Assembly (NCBI GenBank): GCA_036677685.1
Contig: JAVBWA010000008.1
Coordinates: forward strand, 1 to 64,000
DNA length: 64,000 nt
Direction: 5' to 3'
Source: JAQUBU01 sp036677685
GTDB taxonomy: Bacteria > Bacillota > Syntrophomonadia > Syntrophomonadales > Syntrophomonadaceae
In this document: piece after piece, positions 25,271 to 33,877 of the stretch
Numbering within the stretch: the stretch's first letter is position 1
Layout of the letters: each line of letters opens with the position of its first letter
The notes under the pieces: model-generated
The model's database searches: none
Seen by the model: the letters and a program-made list of their open reading frames with translations, nothing else
What the model was told of the DNA's origin: nothing
Position numbers and translations under genes: made by a program

Positions 25271-26464
25271 TTATTTTGCGAGGCGGTAAGTATCTCTTGC
25301 AATAACCAGTTCTTCATTAGTAGGAATAATGAAGATCTTGATTTTGGAGTCGGGAGCGGATACATCGACTTCTTTGCCTCTAACCTTGTTCTTCTCAACA
25401 TCCATCTTGATGCCCAGGAAATCCAGGTCTTTACAGATGTTTTCCCGGATATCAATAGCGTTTTCGCCAACACCAGCGGTAAATACCAGGCAGTCGCAGC
25501 CATTTAATTTGGCCATGTAGTTGCCGATATAGCCTTTAACCTTGTTGTAGTAAACATCCAGGGCAATTTTAGCTCTTTCATTGCCGGAAGCGGCAGCTTC
25601 CAGGATGTCACGAAGATCGTTGGAGACTCCGGACAGTCCCAGCATACCCGATTTCTTGTTGAAATAGGTGTTGGCCTCGCCCGAATTCATGCCCAGTTTT
25701 TCCATGAGGAAGAATACGATAGCCGGGTCAACGTCACCAGAGCGAGTTCCCATTACCAGACCTTCCAAAGGAGTAAAGCCCATGGTGGTGTCAACTACCT
25801 TACCGTCTTTAATAGCTGCCATACTGGCGCCATTGCCGAGGTGCAGGGTGATAATCTTGCAGTCTTCATATTTTTTGCCGAGCATTTCAGCAGCACGGTG
25901 TGCTACATAGAAATGAGAAGTACCGTGGAAGCCATATCTTCTTACCCGGTATTTTTCATATACATCATAGGGCAGGGCATACATAAAGTTGGCAGGTCCC
26001 ATAGTCTGATGGAATGCAGTATCAAAAACAGCCACATGTTTAACATTGGGCATCAGTTCCTGACAGGCATCTATTCCCATCATGTTGGGGGGGTTGTGCA
26101 GGGGAGCAATATCGAAGCAGTCTTTAATAACTTTCTTGACCGCATCGTCAATTACTACGGATTCCGCAAAATCTTCGCCGCCATGAACTACACGGTGGCC
26201 TACCGCTCCGATTTCGTCCATGCTCGTGATTACACCGTATTCGGGATTGATCAGAACTTCGAGAACTAGTTTCATGCCTGCAGTATGGTCGGGCAGGTCT
26301 TTCTTAATGGTAACTTTGTCTTTGCCAGCCGGGCTGTGATCCAGGGTGGTGCCGGGAATGCCTACACGGTCTACCAGACCTACGGCTAATACTGATTCAT
26401 CAGTCATATCAACAACTTGATACTTGATTGATGAACTTCCCGCATTAACAACTAAAACCTTCAT
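25271..26464 (-). CDS. ackA: Acetate kinase
   Basis: A 397-residue acetate kinase that makes ATP from acetyl phosphate, the main substrate-level ATP step in acetate-forming fermenters. It shows VLVVNAGSSSIKYQVVDM at the start, VGHRVVHGGEDFAESV near 86, VFDTAFHQTMGPANFMYALP near 145, FHGTSHFYVAHRAAEML near 177, ITLHLGNGASMAAIKDG near 205 and GVGENAIDIRENIC near 325. AGGAGGTATAGTTA precedes the ATG. It follows pta by about 60 bases and ends at a strong terminator. Confidence 0.98.
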   Translation of the reverse strand: MKVLVVNAGSSSIKYQVVDMTDESVLAVGLVDRVGIPGTTLDHSPAGKDKVTIKKDLPDHTAGMKLVLEVLINPEYGVITSMDEIGAVGHRVVHGGEDFAESVVIDDAVKKVIKDCFDIAPLHNPPNMMGIDACQELMPNVKHVAVFDTAFHQTMGPANFMYALPYDVYEKYRVRRYGFHGTSHFYVAHRAAEMLGKKYEDCKIITLHLGNGASMAAIKDGKVVDTTMGFTPLEGLVMGTRSGDVDPAIVFFLMEKLGMNSGEANTYFNKKSGMLGLSGVSNDLRDILEAAASGNERAKIALDVYYNKVKGYIGNYMAKLNGCDCLVFTAGVGENAIDIRENICKDLDFLGIKMDVEKNKVRGKEVDVSAPDSKIKIFIIPTNEELVIARDTYRLAK

Positions 26465-26523
26465 TAACTATACCTCCTATTATTTATATTTTTCAAGGCA
26501 GAAAAACATAATTTCCCGTACCT

Positions 26524-27519
26524 TTACATAGCCCTAACTGCAGTCATAGCCACAACATTTACGATGTCTTCTACGCTGCAACCTCTGGAAAGGTCATTAA
26601 CCGGTTTGGCAATTCCTTGGAGTATGGGACCAATTGCTTCGGCGCCGGAGGTTCTCTGTACCAGTTTGTAGCCGATGTTCCCTGCCTGGATGTCCGGGAA
26701 AATTAAGACGTTGCAATCGCCGGCAACAGGACTGCCCGGTGCCTTGGAAGAGCCAACGGAAGGAACGATAGCGGCATCCAGTTGGAATTCTCCGTCAACT
26801 TTCAGTTCAGGGAATTTTTCCTTGGCAATATTAGTAGCTTGAACCATCTTATCTACCATTGCATGGCTGGCGCTACCCTTGGTGGAGAAGGAGAGCATTC
26901 CAACTTTGGGATCCTTCATGCCGCAAAGGTTGACTGCAGTACCAACTGAAGCCTTGGCAAATTGGGCCAGTTCATCGGCACTGGGATCAATGGTTACGGC
27001 ACAATCGGCAAATACAAACAATCCGTTGTCGCCATACTTGCAATTGGGGACGATCATAATAAATGCTCCGGAAACAGCGGAAATGCCAGGAGCGGTTTTA
27101 ATTATCTGCAAGGCGGGTCTTAATACATTACCGGTGGTATTTTCGGCACCGGCGACTTCGCCGTCGGCTTTGTCCATTTTTACCATCATGGAAGCAAAAA
27201 ATAAGGGATCGAGCATGGTAGCTTTGGCCTTGTCCAGATCCACACCTTTGCTCTTGCGCATTTCATAAAAGGCTTGTACAAAATCATCAAAATAGGGAGC
27301 TTTAGCAGGATTGATTATTTCTGCGCCGGAGAGATCGGCTCCTATTTTGCTGGCCAATGCTTTAACTTCTCCCTCATCACCTAGAAGAATAGGATTAGCG
27401 ACTTTGCCGGCAACAATACCTTTGATTGCTTGCAGAGTTCTTTCCTCAGTACCTTCGGGAAGAACTATGGTTTTGGTGTTCTTTGCTGCTTTTTCTCTAA
27501 TTTGTTCCAACAGATTCAT
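26524..27519 (-). CDS. pta: Phosphate acetyltransferase
   Basis: A 331-residue short-form Pta that converts acetyl-CoA to acetyl phosphate. It begins MNLLEQIREKAAKNTKTIVL, and family motifs include GCSVEDIVNVVAMTAVRA at the end, VSGAFIMIVPNCKYGDNGLF near 155, and SKAPGSPVAGDCNVLIFPDI near 260. I place the start at the ATG at 27519, right after GGGAGGTAAAAAA; the frame is open to 27777, but that extension has no resemblance and would run into the divergent tmcAL leader. With ackA it makes ATP and acetate from the thiolase product. Confidence 0.97.
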   Translation of the reverse strand: MNLLEQIREKAAKNTKTIVLPEGTEERTLQAIKGIVAGKVANPILLGDEGEVKALASKIGADLSGAEIINPAKAPYFDDFVQAFYEMRKSKGVDLDKAKATMLDPLFFASMMVKMDKADGEVAGAENTTGNVLRPALQIIKTAPGISAVSGAFIMIVPNCKYGDNGLFVFADCAVTIDPSADELAQFAKASVGTAVNLCGMKDPKVGMLSFSTKGSASHAMVDKMVQATNIAKEKFPELKVDGEFQLDAAIVPSVGSSKAPGSPVAGDCNVLIFPDIQAGNIGYKLVQRTSGAEAIGPILQGIAKPVNDLSRGCSVEDIVNVVAMTAVRAM

Positions 27520-27648
27520 TTTTTTACCTCCCTTTAATTTGTAAAATATTCTTTTATGTTCGCTCAGACATTTCTTGTTCATTCTAGCACAAATGATAAT
27601 AATAGTGGTAGAATTTATGATACTAAAAATGAACAAAGGGGCTTGCCT

Positions 27649-28896
27649 GTGGCTGTTCTCGGTATAGTAGCTGAATATAACCCTTTTCACAATGGACACC
27701 TTTATCTGATGGAAAAAGCTCAACAGGAAGAAGACTTTGCGGCAATTATCGTAGTCATGAGCGGTAATTTTCTCCAACGCGGAGAACCCGCCTTATGCGA
27801 TAAATGGTCACGGGCTGAAATGGCTTTGCGCTGTGGAGCCGACCTGATTATAGAGCTTCCTTTTGGCTTCGCCGCCCGCAGCGCTTATTATTTTGCGCGC
27901 GGGGCTTTGCAACTGCTGCATCGCACCGGGGTGGTCACCCACCTGGCCTTTGGTTCCGAAAGTGCCAACTTGCCCCTGCTTAAAAACATCGCCGGAATTA
28001 TTTCTTCAGAACCCCCGGAATATAAGACTATACTTAAAAGGCACCTAAGTTCCGGACTCAGCTTTCCATTATCGCGTTCGCTGGCATTACAGGAATATGC
28101 CGGGGAACCCCAAAGCGAATGGCAACAGACCATGCTTGGACCTAATAATATTTTGGCCCTCGAATACCTGCATGTGATTGCCAAAGAAAGGCTGCCCTTT
28201 ATTCCATTGGCCATAAACCGCAGAGGTTCATCATACCACAGCCCGGAATTGTCTCAATACTCCAGCGCCACCGCTATTCGACAAGCCTTGCTGGGCAATG
28301 TTCATAGCAATGAAATAGCTCCGTCCCTGCCTGTACCGTGCCTGGAAATCCTGCAACGCGAAATAGCCCGGGGACGAGCGCCCATACAAGCCAACATGCT
28401 TGAACAGGCCATTCTTTATAAACTGCGTACTACTCCGGTTGAGGCTTTAAGCGAAATCTATGAGGTCTCGGAAGGCCTGGAATTCCGCATCAAAGCGGCG
28501 GCCAATACCAGCGGGAACTTGGAGGAGTTGCGCCAAAGCATCAAGTCCAAACGCTACAGTTTATCGCGCATCAACCGTACTTTACTTTACTCCCTGTTTG
28601 ATCTTTCAAAGAACCAGATAAATTCATTTGATAAAGAGGGTCCACTATACTTGCATCTCTTAGGTTTTTCGGCAAAAGGTCAAAAAATCCTGCAAGAATT
28701 GAAAATTAAATCCGCTGTAAAAATATTCAACCGCGGCAGCGATATGAAGCGCTGTTATGACGAAACCCGTGATACAGTTTTAGGGGATATGATTGCAGCG
28801 GATGCGCTTGCCACCGATGTTTACAGCCTGCTTTTCCCAACTCCCTCGGCCCGTGCCGGCGGCCGCGACTTCACCAGTTCACCTGTTATTGTATAA
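27649..28896 (+). CDS. tmcAL: tRNA(Met) cytidine acetate ligase (nucleotidyltransferase fold)
   Basis: A 415-residue TmcAL (YlbM). It activates acetate with ATP and forms N4-acetylcytidine at the wobble base of elongator tRNA-Met. The nucleotidyltransferase signature is at the start (VLGIVAEYNPFHNGHLYLM), then VVMSGNFLQRGEPALCDKW near 38, ADLIIELPFGFAARSAYYFA near 65 and the C-terminal VFNRGS-like KIFNRGSDMKRCYDETRDT. I start it at GTG 27649 with GGGG seven bases upstream; the open frame to 27556 is not conserved. It is divergent from pta, whose product pathway supplies acetate. Confidence 0.93.
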   Translation: MAVLGIVAEYNPFHNGHLYLMEKAQQEEDFAAIIVVMSGNFLQRGEPALCDKWSRAEMALRCGADLIIELPFGFAARSAYYFARGALQLLHRTGVVTHLAFGSESANLPLLKNIAGIISSEPPEYKTILKRHLSSGLSFPLSRSLALQEYAGEPQSEWQQTMLGPNNILALEYLHVIAKERLPFIPLAINRRGSSYHSPELSQYSSATAIRQALLGNVHSNEIAPSLPVPCLEILQREIARGRAPIQANMLEQAILYKLRTTPVEALSEIYEVSEGLEFRIKAAANTSGNLEELRQSIKSKRYSLSRINRTLLYSLFDLSKNQINSFDKEGPLYLHLLGFSAKGQKILQELKIKSAVKIFNRGSDMKRCYDETRDTVLGDMIAADALATDVYSLLFPTPSARAGGRDFTSSPVIV

Positions 28897-28938
28897 TTTT
28901 CAATTTTGTCTGTACCTAAAGGGTGAATTATGAATTGT

Positions 28939-28958
28939 GGGAAAGCTAACGCTTTCCC
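28939..28958. terminator. Hairpin between convergent genes tmcAL and the patatin gene
   Basis: GGGAAAGC TAAC GCTTTCCC is an 8-base perfect stem with a 4-base loop, 43 bases past the tmcAL stop. Neither strand has a good T-run, so termination is only suggested by the position. Confidence 0.45.
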
Positions 28959-29063
28959 TAAATAATAGAACTAAGGTTTTTACTTGAGCCGATATTATGA
29001 ATATAAATAAATTCTCAGCATTTCAACCATAATTTAAAATTTTATAATACAAATTTCGGTTAG

Positions 29064-29867
29064 TTATTCATTCTTGTTTGAAAACTCATCAATTTTTATG
29101 CGGATTTCAGCCAATTTCTCCTGAGCAGCCTCCCGGCCCAGATCCACAATCTCCTTCGACTTTTCGAAATCCCGCGGTGAATATGAATTAACCCGCGGTT
29201 GAATAAGAATGTCACTCTGAGGATGGACCAGATCAAATTGCTGTTTGCTCATTATATCAAGTGAAGTTAGAATAACATCCATTGCGTTTTTAATAACAGT
29301 TTGCTTTTCCTGGGAAAAGGTCACATCAACGGAAATTATCAGGTCAGCTCCCCGCAAACGGGCTACTTCAACAGGCAAACGGTCGGCTACCGCCCCATCC
29401 ACCAGTATCATCCCGTCGCGTTTTACCGGAGTGAAAACACCTGGAATGGAAATACTGGCTCTAATCGCATCCGCCACAGAACCCTCTTCCAAAACAATTC
29501 TTTGGCCTGACAGAAGGTCAGTAGCAGTTGCCAGCAAAGGAAAGTCCAATTCATTAAAATTCTTATTTTTAGTCATAAGGGTTAGAAAGCTGGTAATTCT
29601 TTTTCCAGCTATGAAACCCAGGCGCGGAACATGGACATCAAAAAGCAGGCTGGTGTCCATGTGTTCGATCATTCTGCCGAGCATTTTAATATCGGCTCCG
29701 GCTGCATAAATTCCGCCCACCATGGCTCCCATGCTGCTGCCTACGATAAAATCAAAGGGAATGTCATTTTCCTTTAAGACCTGAAGCACCCCGATATGGG
29801 CAAGACCCCGGGCGCTGCCCGCTCCTAAAACCAGAGCAATTTGGGGCCGCTGCTTTTTTTCCGGCAT
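29064..29867 (-). CDS. Patatin-like phospholipase (RssA/YlbK type)
   Basis: A 267-residue patatin-family lipase. The oxyanion loop ALVLGAGSARGLAHIGVLQ near 10, the nucleophile elbow DFIVGSSMGAMVGGIYAAG near 38 and the catalytic Asp in ILVDGAVADRLPVEVARL near 153 are all present, so it should be an active serine-aspartate acyl hydrolase. No signal peptide is seen; patatins of this group act on membrane lipids from the cytoplasm. GGGGGAGAA precedes the ATG. It faces tmcAL and diverges from ylbJ; ylbJ-ylbK-ylbM clustering is also seen in Bacillus. Confidence 0.93.
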   Translation of the reverse strand: MPEKKQRPQIALVLGAGSARGLAHIGVLQVLKENDIPFDFIVGSSMGAMVGGIYAAGADIKMLGRMIEHMDTSLLFDVHVPRLGFIAGKRITSFLTLMTKNKNFNELDFPLLATATDLLSGQRIVLEEGSVADAIRASISIPGVFTPVKRDGMILVDGAVADRLPVEVARLRGADLIISVDVTFSQEKQTVIKNAMDVILTSLDIMSKQQFDLVHPQSDILIQPRVNSYSPRDFEKSKEIVDLGREAAQEKLAEIRIKIDEFSNKNE

Positions 29868-30000
29868 TTCTCCCCCTGCCTTCCCCGTTAATTAGCTTAA
29901 AACACAAGTTTCGCACTTAAAACTATTCTAAGCATGGCCTCAGCCTTCATATATTATTTAGTAATCTCCCAAGCTCAGTATAAGGAGGCCCTGGCTGATT

Positions 30001-31176
30001 ATGAACCGATATTCACAAGGATTTTTTATAATTATAATACTAATTCTATCCATTTTCATGATAATAAATCCCTCAGCAACAGTATCGGCCGCCTCAGGCG
30101 GGTTCAAAATATGGTACACCATTGTCCTACCCGCTTTACTTCCTTTTTTTATAGTAGCGGAGTTGTTGGTAAGCTTGGGATTTGTCAACTTTTTGGGAGT
30201 GCTTATGGAGCCAGTGATGCGGCCGCTGTTCAAGTTGCCCGGCTGCAGCGCTCTGGTAGTTACTATGGGTTTCACTTCGGGCTTCCCCATGGGAGCCGTT
30301 CTTACTAAAAAACTCTACGATGAAAAATTACTGACGGGTGAAGAAGCCGAGCGATTAGTGTCCTTTACCAACAATTCCAGCCCCCTTTTTATTATTGGCG
30401 CAATCGGAGTAGGTATGTTTGCCTCCCCTGTACTGGGATATATTTTGGCTTTGTCTCATTATTTATCCAATCTATTGCTGGGAATACTCTGGAGGTTTAA
30501 AGCTGTAGAAGTATTGTGCGCCCATGAAAAACCTGCTCACCTTTTAAAAACCGCCTGGAATGCCATGCAAAAGAACAGCAATTTAAATCAAAGTGGTTTT
30601 GGCAAGCTTATGGGAGAAGCTATAAAAAATAGCCTGAATAATATTCTGGCTATTGCTGGCTTTATTATCATTTTTTCAGTGTTTACCCGTATGTTTGCGG
30701 TATGGGGGCTTATGGACCTTTTGGCGGCCGTTTTGAGCAGCATATTCGCGTTTCTGGATTTGCCTTTTGCCATAGCTTACGGGATGGCAACCGGAATATT
30801 TGAAATGAGTATAGGATCGCAAGCTACTATTGCTGCCCCAGGAGAAACAGTTTATAAATTGCTGGCGGTAAGTTCCATCCTGGCTTTCAGTGGATTATCT
30901 ATTATTGCCCAGGTAATGGGAATTGTCGCCGGGATTCCGGTGCGCCTGTCTTTTTATGTGCTTACCCGCCTGCTGCAAATCCTCTTATCCGGTGTTATAA
31001 GCTTGGGGGCTTATTTTGCTTTAATGGCGAGAAACCCAGGGGTTCCTTCTTTAAGCGTACCATATACCCAGGTTTTGTACTCTTTTGATGCCTGGAGTTT
31101 TTCTTTGTATTGCCTGCTTTTCTGTTTGCTTATGATCGGATTTATGATCATACTGCGTTTGGCACAGGAAATCTAA
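30001..31176 (+). CDS. ylbJ: Sporulation integral membrane protein YlbJ
   Basis: A 391-residue multi-spanning membrane protein. Many hydrophobic segments are visible, including GFFIIIILILSIFMIIN, IVLPALLPFFIVAELLVSL and ILAIAGFIIIFSVFTRMF. Gate-domain features typical of YlbJ and the related SpoIIIA/nucleoside-transport group are present: VTMGFTSGFPMGAVLTKKL near 90 and LVSFTNNSSPLFIIGAIGVG near 118. In Bacillus ylbJ is sigma-E dependent and affects spore core maturation. GGAGG lies 12 bases before the ATG, a rather long gap. It converges with the next minus-strand gene, with one base between them. Confidence 0.92.
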   Translation: MNRYSQGFFIIIILILSIFMIINPSATVSAASGGFKIWYTIVLPALLPFFIVAELLVSLGFVNFLGVLMEPVMRPLFKLPGCSALVVTMGFTSGFPMGAVLTKKLYDEKLLTGEEAERLVSFTNNSSPLFIIGAIGVGMFASPVLGYILALSHYLSNLLLGILWRFKAVEVLCAHEKPAHLLKTAWNAMQKNSNLNQSGFGKLMGEAIKNSLNNILAIAGFIIIFSVFTRMFAVWGLMDLLAAVLSSIFAFLDLPFAIAYGMATGIFEMSIGSQATIAAPGETVYKLLAVSSILAFSGLSIIAQVMGIVAGIPVRLSFYVLTRLLQILLSGVISLGAYFALMARNPGVPSLSVPYTQVLYSFDAWSFSLYCLLFCLLMIGFMIILRLAQEI

Positions 31177-31177
31177 T

Positions 31178-31633
31178 TTAGGACTTCATTTCCTCCCTTA
31201 TATTTTCCTTCCCCTGAGTAAGTGCTTCCAAGCCCTTTTTAAGAACAATCTCCATATGAGTAAGAATACCATCGGCATACTCATCAGCATCCCGGCGGAT
31301 ATCCTTGGCAACCTGCTCAGCTTTGGCTATGATTTCTTCTGCCATCCGCATGGCGTTTCTGGTGATTTCGTTTTCATCTACCAAGCGTGCAACTGTATCT
31401 TTGGTATTTTCCATAAACTCTTCAGCTTCCACACAGGCTTCATTGACTATCCTTTCCTTTTCGGCCAAAACCAATCGGGCTGTTTCCAAATCCTCGGGAA
31501 GAATGGCTCTTAACCGGTCCAAACGATCCAAAAACCGATGACTTTCAATTAGAACCTTGCCGCTCAAAGGAACCTTTTTGCTATCCTTGACCATGTGTTC
31601 AAGCTCGTCGACTATTCTAAAAACTTCCATCAT
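31178..31633 (-). CDS. Coiled-coil protein, ATP synthase stalk/DivIVA-like, function unknown
   Basis: A 151-residue, highly charged helical protein (MMEVFRIVDELEHMVKDSK; LAEKERIVNEACVEAEEFM; AEEIIAKAEQVAKDIRRDAD). Its heptad-like pattern resembles stalk subunits of rotary ATPases and short DivIVA-type coiled coils, and relatives in Clostridia are often labelled 'ATPase'. No nucleotide-binding motif is present. I chose the ATG at 31633, since GGAGGA lies upstream of it; the ATG at 31651 lies upstream of this site. Its start overlaps the rsmD stop by 17 bases, so the pair is co-translated. Confidence 0.7.
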   Translation of the reverse strand: MMEVFRIVDELEHMVKDSKKVPLSGKVLIESHRFLDRLDRLRAILPEDLETARLVLAEKERIVNEACVEAEEFMENTKDTVARLVDENEITRNAMRMAEEIIAKAEQVAKDIRRDADEYADGILTHMEIVLKKGLEALTQGKENIREEMKS

Positions 31634-32201
31634 CGTTCTTTTCCTCCTCATTCAAGCAATAATAGTGCAGGGTTGACTCACCATAGTCATTAACCCGGTA
31701 TTTCTCCAGATTGTCAAGCCTTAAAGGCAACGTTTTTTTGCGGCGGGTACGTATTATAATAATACCTTCTTCAGCCAGTATACCAGCCTTATCCAGCGCC
31801 TGCAGAACTTCTTCAAAAATCGGTTCATTGGTAAACGGAGGGTCTACATATATATATTCGAAAAGAAGTCCCCTTTTCCTTATTAAATCCAAAGCTTTAA
31901 ACACATCATTGCGATGAACTTCATATCCCTCATTAAATCCACAATTAATTAAGTTTTCTTTTATTACCCTGACCGCATGTTGGTCCTTTTCCACAAAAAA
32001 GACCAACCCGGCATTACGGCTTAAAGCTTCAATTCCTACGGCCCCGCTCCCGGCAAACAAATCGAGAAAACTGGAGCCCGTAACATTTAGGCCAAGAATA
32101 TTAAAAAGACTCTCTTTTATCATATCGGTGAGCGGCCTGGTATTAATGCCCGAAGGGGCTTTCAACCGCTTACCTTTCGCTCTTCCAGAAATAACTCGCA
32201 T
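31617..32201 (-). CDS. rsmD: 16S rRNA (guanine966-N2)-methyltransferase RsmD
   Basis: A 194-residue SAM-dependent methyltransferase. The start MRVISGRAKGKRLKAPSG with TRPLTDMIKESLFNIL near 22, the SAM loop FLDLFAGSGAVGIEALSR near 43, and the catalytic DPPF motif (EYIYVDPPFTNEPIFEEV near 118) are all present. It methylates G966 in 16S rRNA. In Bacillus and many Clostridia it is next to coaD; here coaD is 6.8 kb away and the intervening DNA holds spore and other genes. Confidence 0.95.
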   Translation of the reverse strand: MRVISGRAKGKRLKAPSGINTRPLTDMIKESLFNILGLNVTGSSFLDLFAGSGAVGIEALSRNAGLVFFVEKDQHAVRVIKENLINCGFNEGYEVHRNDVFKALDLIRKRGLLFEYIYVDPPFTNEPIFEEVLQALDKAGILAEEGIIIIRTRRKKTLPLRLDNLEKYRVNDYGESTLHYYCLNEEEKNDDGSF

Positions 32202-32384
32202 TTTAATACCTCATCCTTATTTAATTCGCTGTATCTATAGGATTGCCTTTTTTTGCCCAAAATTTTTTAAAAATTTCTTAAAAGATTTGTATATAATTTC
32301 TCATAAAAGGTAAATATACTATTACCAGATGATAATCTGGGAAACAAACCCTCCCCAACAACTTTACAAAATTCTCCTCTCCCC

Positions 32385-32414
32385 AAAAATGGCGACCAAT
32401 TGGTCGCCATTTTT
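32385..32414. repeat. Perfect 30-base palindrome
   Basis: The two arms AAAAATGGCGACCAA and TTGGTCGCCATTTTT are exact complements. It looks like a bidirectional terminator (GC stem with A- and T-runs), yet both flanking genes start, not end, here. It could be an attenuator for gpr or an operator. Confidence 0.7.
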
Positions 32415-32418
32415 ATTT

Positions 32419-32485
32419 GAAGCAGGGGGACGTTCTTTCTGCTTCCCATTTTTGGGAGGAAGCAAAAAGAACGTCCCCCTGCTTC
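32419..32485. repeat. REP-like long hairpin
   Basis: The arms GAAGCAGGGGGACGTTCTTT and AAAGAACGTCCCCCTGCTTC are perfect 20-base complements. The inner part (TGCTTCC...GGAAGC-like) pairs further, giving an almost continuous stem. The GGGGAC core also appears at the ends of repeat families A and B in this window. Such hairpins resemble REP sequences mobilised by Y1 (RAYT) transposases, none of which is in the window. Confidence 0.7.
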
Positions 32486-32559
32486 CGCTTTTTTTAATCG
32501 GTCTGAAGCATATTATTTATTCCGGTTACGGATAATATATCCATAGGAGGTAATGAAAT

Positions 32560-33519
32560 TTGAATGATTTATTAAAAGAATTCAGTATCAATGTTGACCT
32601 GGCCGTAGAAGCCCGGGATTTGGTACGGGGAACTGCCGACCGCGAAATAGCCGGTGTTGAAGAAAAAGTTGAACAAATGGAAAATATTAAAGTCACTACC
32701 ATAAGCATTAAAGACCAGGAAGGAGCCAAGAGCATGGGACGCCCGATCGGTGACTATATAACCATCGAGTCGCCCCCCTTAAAAATCAATGACCCATACA
32801 TTAAAGAAGAAATCATTCAAGCGATGGAAAACGGCATGAAAGTTTTGCTGAAAGATTTTCTCAAAGCTGGTGACACAGTCCTGTTGGTAGGTCTGGGAAA
32901 CTGGCGGGCAACAGCCGATTCTCTGGGTCCCAAATTCATCGAATACAGCCCCATCAGCCGCCATTATTTTCAATATGCACCAGAGGCCCTGGTTGAAGGT
33001 ATGAGACCAGTTTGCGGAATTGCTCCTGGAGTCTTGGGAATAACCGGTTTGGAAACCTTTGAAGTCATAAAAGGGATTGTAGAAAATGTAAAACCAGCCC
33101 TTTTGCTTGTAGTAGACGCACTGGCGGCTCAAAATGTAACCCGCATTGGCACTACCGTCCAAATGTCCAATACCGGGATTCAACCTGGTGCCGGAGTCGG
33201 AAATGCCAGGCATGCATTAGTTCAAGAAGAACTCGGAATACCGGTAATTGCCATAGGTTGTCCAACTATTGTCAATGCTTCACTTATTGCCAATCAAGCC
33301 ATTCGAAAATTCTGCCTGGATAGCGGCGCCAGTTACATTGAAAACAAAGCCTTAAATTCTATTAAAGATATTCTGGCCCATTTTGGCGGCAGCCTGGCGG
33401 TTACCCCTAAGGAAGTAGATGAAATTATAGAAAACACCGCGCGAATTTTATCTATGGGAGTGGCTAAATCGATATTTCCGGGTATATCTCAGGAACAGTT
33501 GGAACTCTATGCAACTTAA
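32560..33519 (+). CDS. gpr: Germination protease GPR (spore endopeptidase)
   Basis: A 319-residue GPR, the aspartic-like protease that degrades SASPs at germination. It begins LLKEFSINVDLAVEARDLV with the family RGTADREIAGVEEKVEQ (near 26), which includes the self-processing region, then VLLVGLGNWRATADSLGP near 110, GIAPGVLGITGLETFEVI near 150 and LLVVDALAAQNVTRIGTTVQ near 185. The start is TTG at 32560 with AGGAGG nine bases upstream. It converges on the SASP gene at 33599, one of its substrates. Confidence 0.95.
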   Translation: MNDLLKEFSINVDLAVEARDLVRGTADREIAGVEEKVEQMENIKVTTISIKDQEGAKSMGRPIGDYITIESPPLKINDPYIKEEIIQAMENGMKVLLKDFLKAGDTVLLVGLGNWRATADSLGPKFIEYSPISRHYFQYAPEALVEGMRPVCGIAPGVLGITGLETFEVIKGIVENVKPALLLVVDALAAQNVTRIGTTVQMSNTGIQPGAGVGNARHALVQEELGIPVIAIGCPTIVNASLIANQAIRKFCLDSGASYIENKALNSIKDILAHFGGSLAVTPKEVDEIIENTARILSMGVAKSIFPGISQEQLELYAT

Positions 33520-33536
33520 TAATCCAAATAATGAAA

Positions 33537-33564
33537 ACAAGCGGATATAATTCAATCCGCTTGT
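33537..33564. terminator. Shared hairpin between convergent gpr and SASP genes
   Basis: ACAAGCGGAT and ATCCGCTTGT form a perfect 10-base stem with an 8-base loop, 18 bases after gpr and 35 bases after the SASP stop on the other strand. It probably ends transcription from both sides. Confidence 0.65.
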
Positions 33565-33598
33565 CTTAGTTAGTTTATTATCTATTTAAGTGATGCAA

Positions 33599-33805
33599 TT
33601 ATTTCATGGTTCCGGCTTGGTTTTGCTGGTAGGAGTAGATCATTTTCTTAACCATTTGTCCACCGATACTGCCAGCCTGCTGTGAAGTCAAATCCCCATT
33701 ATAACCTTGCTTTAAGTTAACATTAACATCTTGAGCAGCTTCATATTTGAATTGATCCATAGCTGCTCTAGCTTGGGGAACCAGAAGCTTGTTACTTCTT
33801 GCCAT
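33599..33805 (-). CDS. Small acid-soluble spore protein, alpha/beta type
   Basis: A 68-residue SASP that coats spore DNA. It has LLVPQARAAMDQFKYEAAQDV, which includes the GPR cleavage region, and the DNA-binding second motif TSQQAGSIGGQMVKKMIYSY. I start it at the ATG at 33805 (MARSNKLLV), nine bases after GGAGG; an ATG two codons upstream sits on the ribosome-binding site. Expression is expected late in the forespore. The neighbouring gpr encodes the enzyme that cuts it. Confidence 0.95.
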   Translation of the reverse strand: MARSNKLLVPQARAAMDQFKYEAAQDVNVNLKQGYNGDLTSQQAGSIGGQMVKKMIYSYQQNQAGTMK

Positions 33806-33877
33806 TTGCATTCACCTCCTTTGTTTTAATGTAGTCTTATTGTTTCCCCAGGCAGAAATCATATGCTAGAAGTATTT

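Larger units (their letters stand above)
32202..32559. other. Divergent intergenic region with two strong palindromes
   Basis: Lies between the starts of rsmD (minus) and gpr (plus). It contains a perfect 30-base palindrome and a 67-base REP-like hairpin, listed separately. A possible sporulation promoter for gpr is GCATA near 32508 with GATAATA near 32531, a weak sigma-G resemblance. No coding region is seen. Confidence 0.5.

Noticed and set aside
27520..27777. 86-residue N-terminal extension of pta
   Set aside because: It has no resemblance to Pta, lies over the tmcAL leader, and GGGAGG directly precedes the ATG at 27519.
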